The notes beneath the pieces were generated by a model that saw nothing but the letters and a program-made list of their open reading frames with translations, ran no database searches and had not been told where the DNA came from. From Marinobacter salinus (GTDB taxonomy: Bacteria; Pseudomonadota; Gammaproteobacteria; Pseudomonadales; Oleiphilaceae), in NCBI RefSeq assembly GCF_001854125.1, contig NZ_CP017715.1:992001-1056000 (forward strand): a DNA stretch of 64,000 nucleotides, written 5' to 3'. Both the position numbers and the translations under genes were made by a program. The first letter of the stretch is position 1. Each line of letters begins with the position of its first letter. Below, piece by piece: positions 26,053 through 35,958 of the stretch.

Positions 26053-28689
26053 TTACAGTGACTTTTTAATGGATTCGAGGTGGTCCTCGATCTCGGGATT
26101 ACCGGGTGCGAGTGCAAGGGCTTTTTCCACGGCATCCCGTGCCTCAGCGTGCTTGCCGCTGAGGTGCAGCACCCAGCCATAGGTATCCAGAACTGCTGCA
26201 TTTTGAGGAGCCAGTTCACTGGCTCTCTGGGCGAGTTCAAGGGCCCTGTCCGGTTGTTCTTCGCGAAGCAGCCACGCAAGGTTGTTCAGGGCAGTAACAT
26301 TACCGGGCTGTCTGCTAATAACCTGTTCATAGTGATTGGCTGCAACAATTTCCTGTTTGTTGGCCATCAGCCATTCGGCTCTCGCCAGGTTCGCGGCGAT
26401 ACTATCCGGTTCTTTGCTGATCCAGTTGTCGGTGAGTTGATCAACGCTCTCGGGGGCCTCGGATTTGGCGAGGGCAAGGAGCGATGGCATTAGCCCGGTG
26501 TCCTGGGACGATTGCCATTGCTCGAGGAGATAATCGTAAGCCGGTGTTGCGCCCTGTTGCTGTCTGAGGAGGTTGGCTCTGGCAAGAATAATGGCGGCAT
26601 TCTCACCAAAGCTTTGTTCGACGCCATCCAGGGCGGAGAAGGCCTCGTCCAGGTCGCCTTCCATTTGGGCAATGCCGACCGGTAGCAATGCGAATCCGAG
26701 ATTTTCCGGTTCCAGGGTAATGGCTTCTGCGGCTTTGGCGCGTGCTGTGCTCCAGTCTCCGGCTCTGGCAGCAGACTGGGCTTCTGCGAGAAGGAGTTGG
26801 CCCATGGCGCGTTTCACCGGAGCGGCATCTGAATCTTGCCATTGGGATAACAGGGCTCGTGCTTCCTTGAGCTCTCCCTGGCGAATACTGATCAGCGATC
26901 TCAGCGTATCGGTACTCCATTTCAATTCAGGGTGAGCCTCGCCAGTTTCCGCCAGCCAGGTTTTTACTTCTGCTATGGAGTGGTCGCGGGCATATATCTG
27001 GCCGGCCTGCTGGATTGGCTGAATCGAATCCGGAGTGATGGTCGCAGCGTCTATGAGCATATTCACGGCATTCTCGGAATTGCCGGAACGGGCATAAAGG
27101 CTTGCCAGGGCAACTTTGGGGGCCTGAAGTTCCGGACTTTCTTTTGCCAGCTCTTCAAGACGCTGTATTGCCTCGGCCTGGTTGCCGAGCTGAGCATCCG
27201 CAAGGCTGGCGAGCAACAATGCCTCTGGCTGGTCTCTATACCCGTTCAGGAGGGAGTCGCGTATTTCCGCCGCTTCCTTCTGTTCGCCCTGCTGAATCAG
27301 GAGGTTCAGGTAGGTGGCGGTGGTTGTCCATTCGGCGGGTTGCGACGTAAACGCCATGCGCAGTTGGGCCAAGGCCTGCTCAGGTTTTTCCTGCCCGATG
27401 TAATATCGGGCCAAGGCGAGCCTCAGGCGCACCCTGTCCGGTTCGTTGCCAATAGCCTTGCTCAGACTGGCAACGCCTTCGTCCTGGTGCTCGGGAAGAC
27501 TGAGCGCCAGGATGCCATGCATTGCGAGCAGTTCATTATCGTTGGGCCGCGCCTCTATTGCTCGTCTTAATGTCTTCAGGGCCGCCTCTCGATCTCCGGT
27601 GTCGATCTGCGCCATGGTGGCTGCGCGGATGAACTGGGTCGGTGTGGTCTCGGGGTCCAGGTTTTCAGTGAGGAGTTGCGCCCCTTCGTCCAGTTCGCCG
27701 GTGCCTGCGGAAATGGCGCCGAGCATCAGGGAAATCTGTTCGTTGTCCGGATTCAGCTTGAGCATGTCGCGAAGAATCGATTTGGCGTCCTCCAGCTTGC
27801 CTTCTTTGATGGCGGCAATGGCGGCTTCAGCCTGCTCGCGAGCAGCCGTATCAATATTCTTCGCCAGGATAGTGTTGTAAACCTGGGCCTCGGTAATTTT
27901 GCCCTGTTCAGTCAGAACCCGTGAAAGTGTCGTTAGCACGTCCCGGCGAATCGGCAGGAAAACATCCGAGGTGGGGAGCACGGCGACGGCATCTGTTAAC
28001 GTCGCCGAAGCGGCTTCAAGTTGATTCTCCCGGTACTGTGCAACGCCTTTCCAGTAAAGTACTTCCGGGGCCTGCTCATGCTTGGCGAGCCAGTCATCGG
28101 CTGCGGAGACCGCCTGAGCCTGTTGCCCCAGGGAGATATGTGTTTTGAGTACGCCGGCAATCGCCTCTACGTTGGAAGGGTTGCCCTGGGCGAGGCTCTG
28201 ATAGAGCGCCAGGGCTTCTGCCACTTCGCCGGACCCACCAAGTGCCTTGGCCCGAATCAGTGCGGCTTCCAGTTGCTCTTCGGGGGAACCTGGAGTCTGT
28301 TTCGCAAGCGCTTCCATCGCTGATAAATGTTTTCCTTGCTCTGCATAAGCTCGAGCCAGGGTTAACGCGACAGCGTCGGTATGGTCGTCAACCCAGGGTG
28401 CGAGGAGGTCTGATGCCTCTTTTACTGCACCGATCTCCAGATAAAGGTTGGCGAGCCGGACAATGTGGTCAACATTGTCCGGCTCCATCTGAATCGCGTT
28501 TTTTACTTCAAGAAGTGCGGATCGGTACTGGCCCTGTTCCGCGTATGTCTCTGCCCGATTTACATGGGAGATCGCCTCGGATGTGTCTGGCTGGTTGTTG
28601 CAGCCTGTGAGCAGAGGCAAAGGGAGTAGGAGGCTGCTGAGAAGTATGATCCGGGTTACGGTGTTGGAGGTCTTGTTCCTTGATGTCAT
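26053..28689 (-). CDS. prsT: PEP-CTERM system TPR-repeat lipoprotein PrsT
   Basis: 878 residues. The signal ends in a lipobox (LLTGC, Cys30), so the protein is lipid-anchored in the envelope. The rest is a long array of tetratricopeptide repeats from about residue 40 to the end (for example AETYAEQGQYRSALLEVKNAIQMEPDN and ALNNLAWLLREEQPDRALELAQRASELAPQN). Length, lipobox and company match the PrsT family that accompanies exosortase-A loci. A role in export or assembly of EPS or PEP-CTERM proteins is assumed for the family but unproven. AAGGAG lies 9 bases before ATG. It follows prsR by 51 bases. Confidence 0.92.
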   Translation of the reverse strand: MTSRNKTSNTVTRIILLSSLLLPLPLLTGCNNQPDTSEAISHVNRAETYAEQGQYRSALLEVKNAIQMEPDNVDHIVRLANLYLEIGAVKEASDLLAPWVDDHTDAVALTLARAYAEQGKHLSAMEALAKQTPGSPEEQLEAALIRAKALGGSGEVAEALALYQSLAQGNPSNVEAIAGVLKTHISLGQQAQAVSAADDWLAKHEQAPEVLYWKGVAQYRENQLEAASATLTDAVAVLPTSDVFLPIRRDVLTTLSRVLTEQGKITEAQVYNTILAKNIDTAAREQAEAAIAAIKEGKLEDAKSILRDMLKLNPDNEQISLMLGAISAGTGELDEGAQLLTENLDPETTPTQFIRAATMAQIDTGDREAALKTLRRAIEARPNDNELLAMHGILALSLPEHQDEGVASLSKAIGNEPDRVRLRLALARYYIGQEKPEQALAQLRMAFTSQPAEWTTTATYLNLLIQQGEQKEAAEIRDSLLNGYRDQPEALLLASLADAQLGNQAEAIQRLEELAKESPELQAPKVALASLYARSGNSENAVNMLIDAATITPDSIQPIQQAGQIYARDHSIAEVKTWLAETGEAHPELKWSTDTLRSLISIRQGELKEARALLSQWQDSDAAPVKRAMGQLLLAEAQSAARAGDWSTARAKAAEAITLEPENLGFALLPVGIAQMEGDLDEAFSALDGVEQSFGENAAIILARANLLRQQQGATPAYDYLLEQWQSSQDTGLMPSLLALAKSEAPESVDQLTDNWISKEPDSIAANLARAEWLMANKQEIVAANHYEQVISRQPGNVTALNNLAWLLREEQPDRALELAQRASELAPQNAAVLDTYGWVLHLSGKHAEARDAVEKALALAPGNPEIEDHLESIKKSL

Positions 28690-28740
28690 GAGCGTCTACT
28701 CCTTGAACTGCTTGTTGTTATGGCGGGCTGCGTGGATTAC

Positions 28741-30114
28741 CTACACTTCCGAGGTTGCTGCAGACGTATCGATTTTGTACTTGTCTGTCAGGTTATAAAG
28801 TGTAGGCCGTGTAACCCCCAGTAGCCTGGAAGCCTGTGCCATATTAAAACCGGATGTCTGTAGGGCCTGAAGAATCGCTTTTTTCTCGGCCTGTTCCCGA
28901 ACCTGCCGCAGATTTATCAGGGCAGAGGGGCTTTGTTCCGGGCACGAGAGCTCAAGGTCTTCAGAGGTAACCCGCTTGCCTTCAGCCATGATTGTGGCAC
29001 GCTTTATTTTATTGATCATTTCCCGAACGTTGCCCGGCCAGGCATAGCTGGTGATTGCGTTGATGGCATCCTCGGAAAATGCGAGGTTTGGCCTGTCCAT
29101 TTGTTTGCCCAGTGTTTTCAGCAGGGACTGTGCAATGACCAGAGCATCCCCTTCACGTTCGCGAACCGCCGGAATGTCGAGGGTAATCTCGCTGATTCGG
29201 TAATACAGGTCCTCACGAAAGTCGCCGCTATCAATCAGCTTGCGCACGTCACGGTGGGTAGCACAAACAACGCGGACATCCACCGGTATGGGTTTTACCG
29301 AGCCCACACGATCAACCACCCGTTCCTGTAGAAAGCGCAACAGCTTGGCCTGGAGCGCCATTGGCATGTCGCCAATTTCATCCAGGAACAGGGTTCCACC
29401 ATTGGCGTTCTCGATTTTACCTTTCTTGCTCTGTGTCGCTCCTGTGAAGGAGCCTTTTTCGAAACCGAAGAGCTCGCTTTCCAACAGGTTTTCAGGGATG
29501 GCTGCGCAGTTGATGGCGGCAAACGGACTGTCGGCCCTGTGACTCAATTCATGCAGTGCCCGGGCGAGGAGCTCCTTGCCCGTGCCTGTCTCACCGGTGA
29601 TCAGGGTGGTGGCGTCGGTAGGGGCGACTTTTTCGAGGGTTCGACAAATGGTCAGCATTTGCGGGCTGGCAGCGACAATGCCCCGGATGTTGGTTCCATT
29701 GTCCTGCCTGCAAAGCGCCTGGTTTTCCTTTTCCAGTTCGGCAAGCCGGAATGCCCTGTTTACCACAAAGGTGAGGATGTCTGCGTCCAGAGGCTTCTGG
29801 TAGAAGTCTGACGCGCCCATTCCTATGGCTTTGACTGCATTTTCCTTGTCTTCACGCCCGGTCACAACGATGACCTTGGTCATGGGAGCGAGTCGGAGAA
29901 TTTCCTCCAGGAGGCTAAACCCCTCTGAGGCTCCACCAGGGTCTGGCGGAAGCCCGAGGTCGAGCGTTACCACCTCCGGCTCGACGCGTCTCAGGGCAGC
30001 AAGCGCGGAATCCCGGTCCGAGGCGACAGTTACCTCCAGATCTTCACTGAAGCACCAGCGCATCTGGCTTTGCAGGCCAGGATCATCTTCAACGATTAGC
30101 AGTCGTCTACTCAC
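28741..30114 (-). CDS. prsR: PEP-CTERM-box response regulator PrsR (sigma-54 activator)
   Basis: 457 residues. Receiver domain at 1-120 with phospho-acceptor Asp52 (TLDLGLP). AAA+ sigma-54 interaction domain with Walker A GETGTGK at 174-180, loop GSFTGA at 221-226 (Ser in place of the more common Ala) and Walker B TLFLDEIGDM near 241. Fis-type HTH at the C-terminus (MAQASRLLGVTRPTLYN). It should activate RpoN promoters when phosphorylated by PrsK. The best target in this window is the promoter at 25890-25905. The start is GTG with AAAGGA rather far upstream. It follows prsK by 102 bases. Confidence 0.93.
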   Translation of the reverse strand: MSRRLLIVEDDPGLQSQMRWCFSEDLEVTVASDRDSALAALRRVEPEVVTLDLGLPPDPGGASEGFSLLEEILRLAPMTKVIVVTGREDKENAVKAIGMGASDFYQKPLDADILTFVVNRAFRLAELEKENQALCRQDNGTNIRGIVAASPQMLTICRTLEKVAPTDATTLITGETGTGKELLARALHELSHRADSPFAAINCAAIPENLLESELFGFEKGSFTGATQSKKGKIENANGGTLFLDEIGDMPMALQAKLLRFLQERVVDRVGSVKPIPVDVRVVCATHRDVRKLIDSGDFREDLYYRISEITLDIPAVREREGDALVIAQSLLKTLGKQMDRPNLAFSEDAINAITSYAWPGNVREMINKIKRATIMAEGKRVTSEDLELSCPEQSPSALINLRQVREQAEKKAILQALQTSGFNMAQASRLLGVTRPTLYNLTDKYKIDTSAATSEV

Positions 30115-30216
30115 AACAGCAACAAATCCTTTTTTTGAATATTCCCACAGTCCTGATTCTTAACCGAACTTTGACACTTTGCAATGATCGTTTGCAGGTG
30201 AGTGACATTGCGTCAG

Positions 30217-32352
30217 TTAATTGGCGTTCTGTTGGGGCTGGAAGCCGTCGGAAATCAGCCGATTCTGGTTTTCCGGTATTGATTCAACGCTCGGTTCAGC
30301 GAGGGGTATACGAACTGAAAAGCATGAGCCCAAACCGGGTTCGCTGGTCACGTCGATGTTCCCGCCAAGCTTCTGGATGTACTCCCGCGCCTGATAAGCG
30401 CCGATTCCCATGCCGGTCAGGCCTTTGGTGCTCTCGAACGGCTTGAATAACTGATCGCTGATGAAATCTTCGGTCATGCCGGAGCCGGTGTCCTGAATAA
30501 ACAGCACGACATTCCCTTTGGCATTCTTGAGAGTCAGGGTGATTTCACCGTCGGGTGGTGTGGCATCCTGGGCATTCTGGATCAAGTGGCCAAGAACGCT
30601 TCGCAGTTGCTCGGTGTCGGCATTCACCAGGGTCCGGGGCGGGTCTCCCTCCAGGTGAGGAGCCGGGCGGTGACGGCTGTAATGATCTGCAAGCTCTCTG
30701 ACCAGCCCGGTGAGATCCACCAATGCCGAATCACTGGACTGACCGTCAGAGGGTTTGCGAATGTGGTCTACCAGATTGGACATTTTGCGAACGGCATGGT
30801 CGGTCGTTTGAATCATGTCATCGATAAACGCAGGATTGTGACGGTGCTTTGGTGCGTTTTTGACCAGCAGGGAGAGTTGGGCAATAACTGTCTTCAGGTC
30901 GTGCACCATAAACGCTGAGGCCTTGCTTACGGCCTCAAACTGCATGGCGCGTGAAAGCCGGCTCTGGGCATCGGCCTGCGCCAGCAGGTTACAGGTCTGT
31001 CGGGCGACCACCTTGATCAGGTCAAAGTTTTCCCAGTTCAGTTCCACTCGGGCGTAGGGGTTGCCCACCATGGCTATCCCATAGAGCTCGTTGCCCAGGT
31101 AAAGAGGGATGATCAGCCAGGCATCCGGTGTTCCGGCAATAGCATCGGGAATTTCGAGCAGGTTGTAGCTGACGGGGTCGGAGCGGTATTCATGTAGATC
31201 AACAATCCATTCGCGTTCTTTCAGAAAGCGCACCAGTTCGGCATCTTCATCGATGATCGTGAACCGGGGGGTAGCGACGTTAATCGATGATTTGAGCACG
31301 TAGGTGTTTTTTTCACCCTTTAGCCAGATTGCGCCTGCATTGCTTTCCACCAAGCCAGCCAGTATTCGGATAACCCGTTGAGGCAGGGGAGGCTCATTGC
31401 TCAGGTCGGCCAGTTCACGGGTCATTCTCAGCCACTCTTCCCGATAGTCGTATTTGTAGTCGAAGAAATTCCGGCTTATGAGGACCATCAGTTTGGCCCG
31501 TATACGCCTGGATAGCAGCAAGGTAATCAGGAAAGTGACAGAAATGGTTGAGAGCAGAACCTGAAGCGCCTCACCCCAGTCGCCCCCGAGGACCCGAACG
31601 TAATAGCCGCCAATGGCCAGAAAGAGGAGGTAGGCGCCGGCGAACATCATGGTGCCGGCGTGGAAAACGGCGGAGCGTGAGAGCTGAAAATCAACGGGCT
31701 GTTTAACGGTATTGACGACGTTGACGGCAAACAGGGGCACCAGAAGTGCGTTCACCAACCCGCGTGCGCTCCAGAAGGAGTTCGCCACATGGCCAAACAA
31801 CAGCGCGTCGGCATACATGAAGAAATCGAATGCGAAGAGTGTGGCTATGCCAATGCACAGGTATTTCATGCTTGAGCGGCCAAAACCAGGCGAATTGCGC
31901 CAGATCTGCTCCACCAGTGAAAGGCCTAGAAGCGAGAGCGCAATCTGGCCCAGGAGCTTGGTCTTGCCATCAAGAATGGAAAACCCGAAGGCGTATTCAA
32001 GCAGGCCGAAACCGAGCAAGAGAACCAGTAAGGCGATGGTTGAAATGCCCAGAATACGCTTCAGCTGACCGGTCAGGCTCCCTCGGCGAAACGAGTCCCT
32101 GAGCATTGCGAAAAGCAGTACGATCCAGGCAGCGTCCCGAAGGAGTTCAAGCAGGTAGCGGGTGAAGAAACCGGGGAACGCCCACAGGCTCTGGGCAACA
32201 AGTGCCGATGCCCACAAGGTTGTAACCAGGGCGGCAAGAAACAGGGCACGATCGACGTCCCGCCGCAAGTATCTCACCGCCAATAGCAATGAGAGCAGGC
32301 CAAACGTTATGGCTGCTGCGGAATGACTGATCAGACTGAAGTCGTTTAACAT
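30217..32352 (-). CDS. prsK: PEP-CTERM system histidine kinase PrsK
   Basis: 711 residues. The N-terminal 285 residues hold about eight membrane helices, a GAF-like domain spans about 320-460, and the kinase core follows. His484 lies in FMVHDLKTVIAQ, a variant H-box with D-L-K after His, as is usual for PrsK. The ATPase domain has N (LGHLIQNAQDA), G1 (IQDTGSGMT) and G2 (GLTGMGIGAYQA) boxes. There is no PAS or periplasmic sensor domain, so the signal is probably perceived within or near the membrane. GGGAG lies 7 bases before ATG. It is the cognate kinase of the adjacent PrsR by family and position. Confidence 0.93.
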   Translation of the reverse strand: MLNDFSLISHSAAAITFGLLSLLLAVRYLRRDVDRALFLAALVTTLWASALVAQSLWAFPGFFTRYLLELLRDAAWIVLLFAMLRDSFRRGSLTGQLKRILGISTIALLVLLLGFGLLEYAFGFSILDGKTKLLGQIALSLLGLSLVEQIWRNSPGFGRSSMKYLCIGIATLFAFDFFMYADALLFGHVANSFWSARGLVNALLVPLFAVNVVNTVKQPVDFQLSRSAVFHAGTMMFAGAYLLFLAIGGYYVRVLGGDWGEALQVLLSTISVTFLITLLLSRRIRAKLMVLISRNFFDYKYDYREEWLRMTRELADLSNEPPLPQRVIRILAGLVESNAGAIWLKGEKNTYVLKSSINVATPRFTIIDEDAELVRFLKEREWIVDLHEYRSDPVSYNLLEIPDAIAGTPDAWLIIPLYLGNELYGIAMVGNPYARVELNWENFDLIKVVARQTCNLLAQADAQSRLSRAMQFEAVSKASAFMVHDLKTVIAQLSLLVKNAPKHRHNPAFIDDMIQTTDHAVRKMSNLVDHIRKPSDGQSSDSALVDLTGLVRELADHYSRHRPAPHLEGDPPRTLVNADTEQLRSVLGHLIQNAQDATPPDGEITLTLKNAKGNVVLFIQDTGSGMTEDFISDQLFKPFESTKGLTGMGIGAYQAREYIQKLGGNIDVTSEPGLGSCFSVRIPLAEPSVESIPENQNRLISDGFQPQQNAN

Positions 32353-32402
32353 TCTTCGCTCCCTGCGAGAGTGTCCCCTTTTCCCAGACAGCGTAGCCGG
32401 CG

Positions 32403-33350
32403 TTAAACCGGCCTTTTATTATCCCTGTAAAACCGGAATATTTCCTTGAGTGGCCGCTTGGGCTGGAATTCAAATTCCTTGGCGAACGCTCTGCCGTCGA
32501 TAACGACAGGATACTTGAAAAACGCTATCAGGTACGACGGAAAACTCCGCAATTTGAGCGTGCGCAGAATCAACCTCGGTACAAGCGGGGGAACGGACGG
32601 GATCGGGATTCGTTTGCAGCCGCAGAGCTTGAGGGCGTGCTGGTAGGCAACCCAATCCTGTGGCGCCACGTTGAATACCCCGCGAGTCGGTTTCCTGTAT
32701 GCCAGAACAATGGCATCGGCCATGTCGTCAATGTGGATAAATTGCATCATTGGCGAAAATCCGGCCAGAACGGGTGCCCGCTCACTGGCGAGGAGTGTGC
32801 TGATGGTATTGCGCACGCCGGGCCCTACAATGTTGCACGGGCGCAGAATGCTGATGTTCAGTTCAGGGTAGCGCCAGAGGTAAATGTTGGCGAGGTTCTC
32901 CAGCTCCACCGAGTCCACCAGATCTGCACTGAGGCCGGCACTTTTCAGGGGGGCCGATTCGTCGATCAGGGCGGGGTTATAGGCAACGGCGCCGTATACG
33001 TGGAAGGTGGACAGTACAACGATGCGTTTGATGCCATATTTGTGGCTGAGATCCAGCAGTTTCTGTGTGCCGAGCACATTGGCGTTGTATCGACGCATCC
33101 TGGTGAGCTGACTGGACTGGATCCGACCGAGGTGAATCACCCCATCGAACTGATAGCGACGGAAAAGATCTTCAAAGACCCGTTTGTTGAAGTCGATGCA
33201 GTAGCTGGGAATGTCATCTCCCAGGTAGACCTGCTCCCGAAAATCCACGGCAACCAGGTCACAGTGATCGCGAAGCTGATTGATAACTTTCTGGGCGAGA
33301 GCGCCTGCGGCACCGGTTACCAGTATGTGTGGTCTGCGTTGCTTGGTCAT
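32403..33350 (-). CDS. NAD-dependent epimerase/dehydratase-family (extended SDR) protein
   Basis: 315 residues. VTGAAGALAQ at 11-20 is a Rossmann TGxxGxxG site with the last Gly as Ala. VAVDFRE gives the acidic residue typical of NAD preference. LSTFHVYG supplies the Ser/Thr of the active site and ILRPCNIVGPG is the extended-SDR signature. The YxxxK pair expected about 25 residues before LRP is missing: the aligned segment is DLVDSVELEN. It may therefore be a non-catalytic or unusual member. Its ATG overlaps the acyltransferase stop by one base (TGATG). Sugar-nucleotide or lipid substrates are both possible. Confidence 0.82.
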   Translation of the reverse strand: MTKQRRPHILVTGAAGALAQKVINQLRDHCDLVAVDFREQVYLGDDIPSYCIDFNKRVFEDLFRRYQFDGVIHLGRIQSSQLTRMRRYNANVLGTQKLLDLSHKYGIKRIVVLSTFHVYGAVAYNPALIDESAPLKSAGLSADLVDSVELENLANIYLWRYPELNISILRPCNIVGPGVRNTISTLLASERAPVLAGFSPMMQFIHIDDMADAIVLAYRKPTRGVFNVAPQDWVAYQHALKLCGCKRIPIPSVPPLVPRLILRTLKLRSFPSYLIAFFKYPVVIDGRAFAKEFEFQPKRPLKEIFRFYRDNKRPV

Positions 33351-34165
33351 CAGAACAGCCTTTTCCTTTCGCTCAATCCCTTGTCAATCAGTCGGCTTAT
33401 TTCAGCTTTCACCGTCTCAACGCGATCAGTGACCTGTTCCTCAGGGATCTCAAGGTCATCAAAATACATGGGGGCACCGAAATTGAGGTGAACTTTCGCG
33501 GGTAACACGACCGGCAGTGCCACCGGGGCATAAGGAATGCCGAGCGCCTTTGCCAGAGGCTTGATGTTTGCGATAGCGGGAATCGTTTCTTCGCAGCCCA
33601 CAACACCAACCGGAACAATCGGGGCTTTGTATTTCATCGCCAGGTGCATGAAACCATTGCCGAAGCGCTTGAGCTCGTAACGATCATGGTAAAGCTTTCC
33701 TGAGCCACGGATACCCTCCGGGAAGACAATAACGGCTTCGTCATTAGCGAGCATTTTCGCGCAGTTCACCGGGTCGCCAAGCACCGCACCCACTTCATTA
33801 AGCAGATTGCCAAGCCACGGAACAGTGGGAAAGAACCGCTCAATCATGGCCCGGGGAATTCGGGGTTTTTCCTTACGGGAAGCCAGGGCATAACCAACCA
33901 GAATACCGTCAATCGGCAGTTGCCCGCTATGGTTGCCAATGATCAGTACCGGGCCTTCGGCCGGAATGTTTTCGACTCCGTGGGCCTCGACGCGGAAATA
34001 TTTTTCATAGAGTTGCTTGGTGAGGGCAAAGCCGTATTTAATGACCTCGTTGTTGTATCCCCAGGGATCATAGCCGAGGCTTCCGATCGGTTTTCGGATA
34101 CGGTTAATGTGTTGGTCGAGGTCTGCAGGTATCAGTCTGGATTTAATAAACGATGCCAGGCTCAT
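33350..34165 (-). CDS. Lysophospholipid acyltransferase (PlsC-like)
   Basis: About 271 residues. Acyltransferase motifs are present in order: NHSGQLPID (H-x4-D catalytic pair, with Q in place of the more usual residues), the substrate-binding region near PRAMIERFFPTVPWL, FPEGIRGSG and VPVGVVG. It should move an acyl chain from acyl-ACP or acyl-CoA to a lysolipid at the inner membrane. ATG 34165 is chosen for its GGGAG site 6 bases upstream. A longer frame to 34276 would run into the mutarotase gene and has no better site. It is coupled to the SDR gene by a one-base overlap. Confidence 0.85.
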   Translation of the reverse strand: MSLASFIKSRLIPADLDQHINRIRKPIGSLGYDPWGYNNEVIKYGFALTKQLYEKYFRVEAHGVENIPAEGPVLIIGNHSGQLPIDGILVGYALASRKEKPRIPRAMIERFFPTVPWLGNLLNEVGAVLGDPVNCAKMLANDEAVIVFPEGIRGSGKLYHDRYELKRFGNGFMHLAMKYKAPIVPVGVVGCEETIPAIANIKPLAKALGIPYAPVALPVVLPAKVHLNFGAPMYFDDLEIPEEQVTDRVETVKAEISRLIDKGLSERKRLF

Positions 34166-34202
34166 GCTGACTCCCTGTTGGCTAAAGGATTCGTGAAAGT
34201 CG

Positions 34203-35123
34203 TCACTTTCGCCCGATGAAAACGCCCAGTGTGTGGCTCTGGCCTTCATTAAGCACTCGATAGTCTCCGGCCGCATTGGCGGTTTCGACGCACAGCATGT
34301 TTTTCCAGGCTGTATCCGGAAAATCTGAAAGCCCTGCCGCTTTGTCTGGCCCCGGATTCCAGACCACTGTCGAATCGCTTCCTACAGCTGTCAGCTTGCG
34401 GCTGCCTGACGGGGTGACAATGGTCACAGGTTCGCCACTTTCATAAATCCGGTCAGTTTCGCCGTCAAAGTAGACTGGACCTTCCTGGGAGCAATACGCC
34501 CAGTCTTTAAGCGTATCAGTGTAGTTGCTTGTTCCCAGCCCCAGAACGCGAGTCCGTGTGATGTCCGTTGTCGGGAGATAGGTGTGCAGAGCCTGACTGA
34601 ACGACAGAGGGCTGCTGTCGAGGTTGGTTGTGGTCAGCGCGAGCTGGCAGCCTCTGACTGAAAAGCTGAAGGTAATGAGCGCCAGGGCATGCCCGTTCCA
34701 GGTATCTGCGAAATCCTCGTTAGCGTCGAGAGACAAGCTGATTTCCACTTCGTGGGCGCTTTCCTGGACGTCTTCCAGCTTCCACAGGGCGGTTCTGGCG
34801 AAGCCATGGGCAGCGTCGGTTCGGATTCTTTTTCGGACTTCAGGTGGGTTTTTCGCGGGATCACCGAACCATGGCCAGCAGATTGGTATGCCGCCCCTGA
34901 TAGCGCGCCCCGGCTCAAAACGGGCCCTGTTGCTCAGCCAAAGCCAGTCTGCCTCGTCCTGAGGTGCAAAATGGGCCAGATGAGCTCCCTGAAGGAAAAT
35001 GATTGCCCGAAACAGCGGGTGATGAATTTCCAGTGCCTCCAGCTGCCCGATGGTGTTCCATCGAGTGAAGGACCATTGGCCGGGAGACAGGGAGGTTGGC
35101 GGTCTGTTACTGCTTTCAGACAT
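34203..35123 (-). CDS. D-hexose-6-phosphate mutarotase / aldose-1-epimerase-like (YeaD type)
   Basis: 306 residues, galactose-mutarotase beta-sandwich. IRGGIPICWPWFGDP near 96-110, AHGFAR near 125 and the C-terminal VVWNPGPDKAAGLSDFPDTAW with LCVETANA match YeaD-type hexose-6-phosphate 1-epimerases. It interconverts alpha and beta anomers of sugar phosphates in the cytoplasm. It is the first gene of the minus-strand series and is divergent from the oxygenase at 35243. The region between (35124-35242) must contain both promoters; none was clear by eye. Confidence 0.87.
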   Translation of the reverse strand: MSESSNRPPTSLSPGQWSFTRWNTIGQLEALEIHHPLFRAIIFLQGAHLAHFAPQDEADWLWLSNRARFEPGRAIRGGIPICWPWFGDPAKNPPEVRKRIRTDAAHGFARTALWKLEDVQESAHEVEISLSLDANEDFADTWNGHALALITFSFSVRGCQLALTTTNLDSSPLSFSQALHTYLPTTDITRTRVLGLGTSNYTDTLKDWAYCSQEGPVYFDGETDRIYESGEPVTIVTPSGSRKLTAVGSDSTVVWNPGPDKAAGLSDFPDTAWKNMLCVETANAAGDYRVLNEGQSHTLGVFIGRK

Positions 35124-35242
35124 GGCTGGTTTCTGAGGTCGTACTCGGTTAAGGGTATTTGCTTACCAAGAGAGTAAATTAAAACTGACGTCCGGGCGAG
35201 AATTCCGCATAAACTGCATGCAGATCTACAGGGAAGCCCACC

Positions 35243-35926
35243 ATGCCTAATCACGTTATCACGCCCATCAATAAGTCACTGGCCAGCCCGGAAGACGCAG
35301 CGTGCGAGCAATGGCTGGATACACTGGCTGATGGTCTCAGCGAGCATGGTTGGATGGCGCTGGATGGGCGTGAGTGGGTGGGAATGGAATTGCTCCGGGC
35401 TCTGGCCGCAGAAGTTGATATTCTCAACCGGACCGACGCCATGAAAAAAGCGGGTATTGGGCGTGGTGCGGATCTTGTGCGCGATCGCTCAGTGCGCCGG
35501 GACAGAATTGCCTGGCTACAGGGGGCAACGCCACCCCAGGCGGCTTTGTTCAAAGTTCTCGACCGACTGCGGGAGGAGCTGAATCGGCGATTGTTCCTCG
35601 GTTTAAAGCGGTTTGAGGCTCACTATGCGACATATCAGTCGGGTGATTTTTACAAAAAACATCTGGACAGCTTTCAGGGACGGGCTTCCCGTGTTGTCAG
35701 TCTGGTTCTGTACCTGAACGAGGGCTGGGCGGCCGGGGATGGTGGCGAGCTTCAGGTGTTTAATCGAGAGAGTGAAAACGAGGTCTGTGGCCAGGTTTTG
35801 CCTGAGTTGGGGCGCATGGCCCTGTTTCTGAGTGAGGAAGTTCCCCACGAGGTTCTCCCGGCTAACCGGACCCGATACAGCCTCGCTTGCTGGTTCCGGC
35901 AGGATGAAGTGCCTTTGCCCCTCTAA
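35243..35926 (+). CDS. 2-oxoglutarate/Fe(II)-dependent oxygenase (prolyl-4-hydroxylase-like)
   Basis: 227 residues. The Fe(II)/2OG site is visible: His140 and Asp142 (KKHLDSF), His202 (VPHEV) and Arg211 (TRYSLACWF), with the beta-helix strand VVSLVLYLNEGW and GDGGELQVF between. The family hydroxylates peptides or proteins; close relatives in gamma-proteobacteria are often called SM-20-related. The substrate is unknown. A GGGAAG ribosome site precedes ATG. It ends about 30 bases before the ffs promoter. Confidence 0.87.
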   Translation: MPNHVITPINKSLASPEDAACEQWLDTLADGLSEHGWMALDGREWVGMELLRALAAEVDILNRTDAMKKAGIGRGADLVRDRSVRRDRIAWLQGATPPQAALFKVLDRLREELNRRLFLGLKRFEAHYATYQSGDFYKKHLDSFQGRASRVVSLVLYLNEGWAAGDGGELQVFNRESENEVCGQVLPELGRMALFLSEEVPHEVLPANRTRYSLACWFRQDEVPLPL

Positions 35927-35958
35927 GAAAGGATTTCGGCCCAGTACTGGATTTCTCG

